Assembly: GCA_016987375.1 (NCBI GenBank)
Contig: PJRA01000263.1
Coordinates: forward strand, 1,757,134 to 1,821,133
Source of the DNA: Brachionus koreanus
Taxonomy: Eukaryota; Rotifera; Eurotatoria; Ploima; Brachionidae
Direction of reading: 5' to 3'
DNA length: 64,000 nucleotides
In this document: positions 59,715-64,000 of the stretch, in pieces
Numbering within the stretch: position 1 is the stretch's first letter
Layout: each line of letters begins with the position of its first letter
Translations under genes and position numbers: made by a program
Notes under the pieces: generated by a model
Seen by the model: only the letters and a program-made list of their open reading frames with translations
What the model was told of the DNA's origin: nothing
The model's database searches: none

Positions 59715-61651
59715 TTAATTTTCATCTATTATTCCAATAAGCCTATGTTTCAATGTTAGTTTCTAGAAATTGGATATTAAAATTAAATAAATTTTATTAA
59801 TTGACATATTTTTGAATTTTTTTTAAATAACATTAAAATCAAATTTCTAGCATATAGGCAAACCAAAAAATTAACCTAACATTTTCCATGATTTTAGAAT
59901 TTAAAAATGTTATCATCACAGATGTTTTTATTTTTTTTCTTGAGATTTAAATCTCAGATAATTGAATATTGTTTGAATATTAAATTCGTCGTCTAATATT
60001 TGACTTTGTTTTAAATGAAAATGAAAAACATGGCAATTTTTTTTTAATACATAAATATATGTTAAAAAATTAGACGCTGTATAAAAATATTTCACCAAAT
60101 CATAATAATATTAAAACACCAAAAAACCATCTTTTAAATTATTGGAAAAATTTCAATTTCTAATTAATTTAACAAAGATTTTTTTAAATACATGCACATT
60201 ACATTTACAAAAAAAGTTTTTAATGTTATGATATTTAAAATATGAATAAAATAAATTACTTTTCGTAGCTTTAAATTAGTTTTTAAGATTATAAGATCAT
60301 AAAAAAAAATGAAAAATACTCAAAATTTAATCAGTCTTCAAAATTCTTATTTTGTCTTGTTATTGTTGATTAAATCAAGATTAAGATAGTTTTTGAAAAG
60401 GAAAGTAATCTTAAAACGTAGCTTTTTAGTATGTGTAAGAAATATTTTGTATTTTAAAAATTATTCATATTTTATGAAAAATTTTTCGCAACTTAAATAT
60501 TTGTTATGAGTCAAATTAGAGCAATAAATTATTAAATTTTCTAAAAATAGGTATTTTATTTAGCTTATTTGTATAGGCTACCATAATGGTTTCTAAATTG
60601 ACATGGTAATAAAATTTTAAAATATCCAAAATTACTTGATTTTTTTTACAAGATCCATTAACTTAACTTAACTATTATTAAAATTTTTTTTTAAATTTCT
60701 TTTTAACAGAATTATTTTTTCTCATAGAAAAATAGAAATATTTTATCCATGAACTAACGTTTTATCTAAAAAATTTACAAAATACGAAAATATTTATCTA
60801 AGTAAAATTCGAGTTTTGAATTTTTAAATAGTTTTTGCTTTTGATTTTTGTATGTCTTAAAAAAATAAAATTTGATAAAATTTTCGATTTCCTTAATAAT
60901 TCAAAATATCAAATTTATGTAAATAAATCGAAAAAATTATCTCGATTCTATTTTTTTTGGAGAATTTCCAAAAAAAAATTTTTGTAGGCTAAACGAGGCT
61001 AAATCTAGTCATTTAGAAGAAAATATTTATTTATTCCTGGTCTAAGTCTTGTTTTCTTAAATTAATTAAAAATGGAAGAATAAAAAAATGAGCATCATTA
61101 AAAAATCAAAGAAAAATTATAAAATATAAATATTACAGAATAAATAAGCTTTCAAAGAAAAAATGCCATTGTTTTATAAGACTTGGATTGATTATATAGG
61201 ATTGATTTATGAGACTTCTTGATAATAAATTCTGTTCATTTTTTATTTAATATGATGACTTTCTGAAATTTGATATAATTAATTTCTTCGAAATTTTATA
61301 GCAAAAAAAATTACATTTTTTAAAGATGGCTTATATATTTATTGAAATTCTTAAGAATAAACTTTTATCTTTTTAGAACACTTTATAAATCATAAGGTAG
61401 CACAAATATGAATAAAAAAAGGTTTTTAAAATAATTTATATCTCAAAAATTGGTTTAAATAAAAAATATTAAAAATGAGGAAAATTTTAGTCTGTTAATT
61501 TTAGTTATTATTTAAATAAATTAAAAAATGATTTAAACATATTCAATAAGACAAAAAAAATGACATGTTAGTATGTCAATAATTATTTATAATTAGTTGA
61601 AGAATTTTCAAGAATATAATTTCAAAAACTTAAACTGTTTTATTCATTATA
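59715..61651. other. Divergent intergenic region between NHE and TADA3
   Basis: 1.9 kb of very AT-rich sequence. It must contain the two promoters. No gene, RNA or clear repeat seen. Confidence 0.4.
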
Positions 61652-63136
61652 ATGAAAGGAAAAAACAAGGATCAGGGATCATCAAAACAATCAACTCCAG
61701 TGCCTGTTAAACAGGAACTCTCTTTTCCAGATGTTACTCCTTTGGACCATGTAAAACAATGTCCAAGATACACTTCAGGTAATAATAAATAAATTCTTTA
61801 TTTTTTTATTTTAGTTGAATTTTTTTTTCAAGTCCTGAATCGTGCAGATGGAGAAGGCATTGGAATTGAAGAGCTTGATAGCTTGCAAATGGAAATAGAG
61901 AGCCTTTTAGTTAATGTGATACAGCGAAATCGTCAGCTGAAAATAGAAACAATGATATTAGACAATGAGAAAATTTCTGATAATATTCTAGTCCCACAGC
62001 CTAGTTGCAGTACAACCAAAGCTAATTCTTTAAATCATCATTCATTTTCTAGCAATAACTTAGCTAATACGAAACTTACAAGCTCAATGCTAAAAAAAAC
62101 CAAGTCATTCTCAGGTAAACCAAATGTTCCCCTAGTGCAAGAATCTCCTCCCATTGTACGAAACAAAATACCGGACATTTTTTGGCAGTCGGTTGAACCA
62201 TACTGTGCCGACATAACTTTTGAAGATATTAAATATTTAAAAAGTCAAATTGAACAAAGTGAAGCTCTAATTAATTCGGTTCCCAAGAGTAAATATTTTC
62301 AAAAATTGATTTCTTAGTTAATTTTTGCTTTCTTAGTTGAGCCACTTGGAACACATTATAGTCTACAATGGACTGAAGATGATCTGAGCAATCAGGTTAA
62401 AGAAGGCGCCCGTTTTCCCGACCTGGATTCAAAGTCAACACCAGCAAATGGACTAAAACGAAAGGCTTCAATTTCAAGTGATCAATCAAATAAAAAATTA
62501 AGCTTAATTGACGAAAGTATTGAGAGACTTTCCAAAAACCAGGCTGATCAATTGACCTATGGGCCACTAACTCAACGTTTGATTTCAGCTTTGATAGAAC
62601 AAAATCTGATGACTCCTTTTGATAATAAGCTATGCGATTATCTAGATCGTGTAGGTACACCACAGTCTAGTTATTTGTCTCCAAAGAGTATGGCAAAAAA
62701 GTTTACATTCAATTTTGCTGGATCGTATATGGAAAAAAAACTAAAAAAGACTCTGATAGAGCAGGGTATTTTAGAGGCGGATGAGAGTGAAAAAACTGAT
62801 TTAATAAGCGATGATAATTCAGAACAAAGCCAAGATGAAGTTTTGAAAGATGATGAAATTGCTCAAGAGATAATCAATATTCATAATGAACTTAAATTGG
62901 TCAGCAAACAATGTAAGGAAAGATTGGAAGAGCTTTTGGTAAAAGCTGAGGAAAATTTTTCCAAGCAAGAAATTAAGAAAAAAATTTCCGCAATCGACAA
63001 AGAAATTATAGAAAATTTTGAAAAAGTTAGAGCAAGTAGGATATCAAAGCAGCCTATAGATGAGAAAGATAAAGAACAAGCATTAAATTTAATAAAAGAA
63101 AGAGATTGTTTAAAAAATGAATTAATTATGAACTAA
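61652..63136 (+). CDS. TADA3: Transcriptional adapter 3 (ADA3), SAGA/ATAC HAT-module subunit
   Basis: Three exons: 61652-61778, 61833-62288 and 62337-63136, giving 460 residues (human TADA3 is 432). It starts MKGKNKDQGSSKQ and contains DVTPLDHVKQCPRYTS, then the family block LNRADGEGIGIEELDSLQMEIESLL, a mid-region PLGTHYSLQWTEDDL, YGPLTQRLISALIEQNLMTPF, and a C-terminal coiled coil (ELKLVSKQCKERLEELL). TADA3 bridges GCN5/PCAF and ADA2 in the acetyltransferase module of SAGA and ATAC and so sits in nuclear transcription control. The intron phases fit, and the short introns (54 and 48 nt) match the window norm. The ADA3 name rests on these blocks; the family is single-copy in most animals. Confidence 0.88.
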
Positions 63137-63789
63137 TTTAAAAAAATGTTTTATAATTTTGTAAATTTTGTTGATAAAATGACATTTGCTCATTGTATTT
63201 ATGTGCTTGATTAAATTTCTATAATTAATTTATTATTCATGTTTTAAAAGAAATATTTTAAAATGAAAATAGTTGATCGAAAATTTAAATAATTAAAATA
63301 GACCAGCTTAAAAATTTAATGTTTTGTTTCATAAATAAAATTTATATTTTCTCATTGAAACAAATATTTGGATTATTTAGTAATCATCAAAAAAAAAATC
63401 TTCCCTCAAAGACAAAAAAGTTTTTATGAGCACTAGAATATGCTTTTTATGCATATTTCTTTAATAAAATAAAAGTTTAGTAAATTTTAAAACAGTAAAT
63501 TGAAATATTTTGAACGTTAAAATTTAATTGCTTAGCGCCAAAATATTAATTATCAATTTCAGATATTTTCCCAGTCAAACTCCTAATTATCATAACCAAT
63601 TTTATGCAATGTGCTTTGATCGAAACACACTCTTGTTAATTCGAACAAAAACCTTGCATTCCAGCATTCCAAACCATTCATTCTTTAAATAGAAGAGCTA
63701 CTAGAAACTAAATTCTGAGAGTCGTCTCCTTAGAAAAATAATAAACAAAGCGTCAGATCAATCAGCTAAACAATAAGTCCAGTTAAAAC
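63137..63789. other. Downstream of TADA3
   Basis: AT-rich 3' flank with an AATAAA at about 63463. No gene or repeat supported. Confidence 0.4.
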
Positions 63790-64000
63790 TAGTGTTGGAT
63801 ACGGACAGAGCTAACCGGTCCAATGGACGGGCGGTTACTCGCGGTTGTTGACCCGTTTATTACAGCGGGCTATTTTTGGCCCGTTTAGTAACCGTTTAAA
63901 ATTATACGGGCGGTCTAAGTAACCGTCACAGTTTTTACGGGCGGGTTTAGGATTTATTTTAAAAAAAATGCATTTTTCAATAATTTTTTAAGGATAAATT
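63790..64000. mobile_element. Possible hAT-type element end, cut by the window edge
   Basis: It starts TAGTGTTGGATACGGACAG and then becomes GC-rich, with many short subterminal words of the type ACGGGCGGT and GGTTACT/AGTAACCG in both orientations. hAT ends often read TAGTGTTG-like and carry such subterminal repeats. The other end and target duplication lie outside the window. Confidence 0.45.

Noticed and set aside
1..64000. CRISPR arrays, rRNA genes and bacterial-type operons
   Set aside because: No regularly spaced repeats, no rRNA core motifs, and every clear gene family is of animal type, most of them interrupted by introns.

Overview
The window is nuclear DNA of an animal. It is very AT-rich (about a quarter GC by eye) and holds eleven convincing protein genes. 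Their GT-AG introns fall into two classes: most are about 34-73 nt, and a minority are 0.7-2.2 kb. Animal-only families are present: a type I ferlin, an astacin/MAM/TSP1/CUB protease and an RIG-I-like helicase. Three more genes are typical of animals with motile cilia (AXDND1, SPEF1, CFAP90). The compact short introns and extreme AT content suggest a small invertebrate such as a monogonont rotifer, but the species is a guess. I built exon models by joining reading frames with matching splice phase; no transcript data were used.

Layout from left to right. 1-3209 (-) AXDND1-like, running off the left edge, and 3663-4586 (+) SPEF1 form a head-to-head pair of ciliary genes with two RFX X-box matches between them. 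5585-9268 (-) GNL3 (nucleostemin) and 9491-10366 (+) R3HCC1L-like are a second head-to-head pair only 222 bp apart. 12480-14501 (-) is an intronless LGP2-like RIG-I-type helicase. 16070-19474 (+) is BAG6. 22218-22745 (+) is CFAP90. 24857-34155 (+) is a 1318-residue secreted astacin metalloprotease with EGF, MAM, six TSP1, MAM, MAM and CUB modules. 36963-52058 (-) is a 25-exon dysferlin/myoferlin-type ferlin of 2047 residues. 55547-59714 (-) is an endosomal Na+/H+ exchanger of the SLC9A6/7/9 class. 61652-63136 (+) is TADA3.

The gaps between genes and all but a few of the long introns are rich in small non-autonomous elements. I recognise a tRNA-derived SINE family (two copies), degraded mariner transposase (two copies), a TTAA-flanked piggyBac-like MITE, a foldback MITE (two copies), a MITE family marked by GACGGTACC (three copies), a pogo-like remnant, a possible hAT end at the right edge, and a perfect 48-bp inverted repeat near the helicase gene. 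No rRNA, CRISPR array or intact tRNA gene was seen.

Functionally the genes fall into cilium biology (AXDND1, SPEF1, CFAP90), nucleolar and chromatin work (GNL3, TADA3), protein quality control (BAG6), double-stranded RNA sensing (the helicase), membrane repair or fusion and organelle pH (ferlin, NHE), and extracellular proteolysis (astacin). They look like ordinary neighbours, not one pathway, apart from the two divergent pairs.
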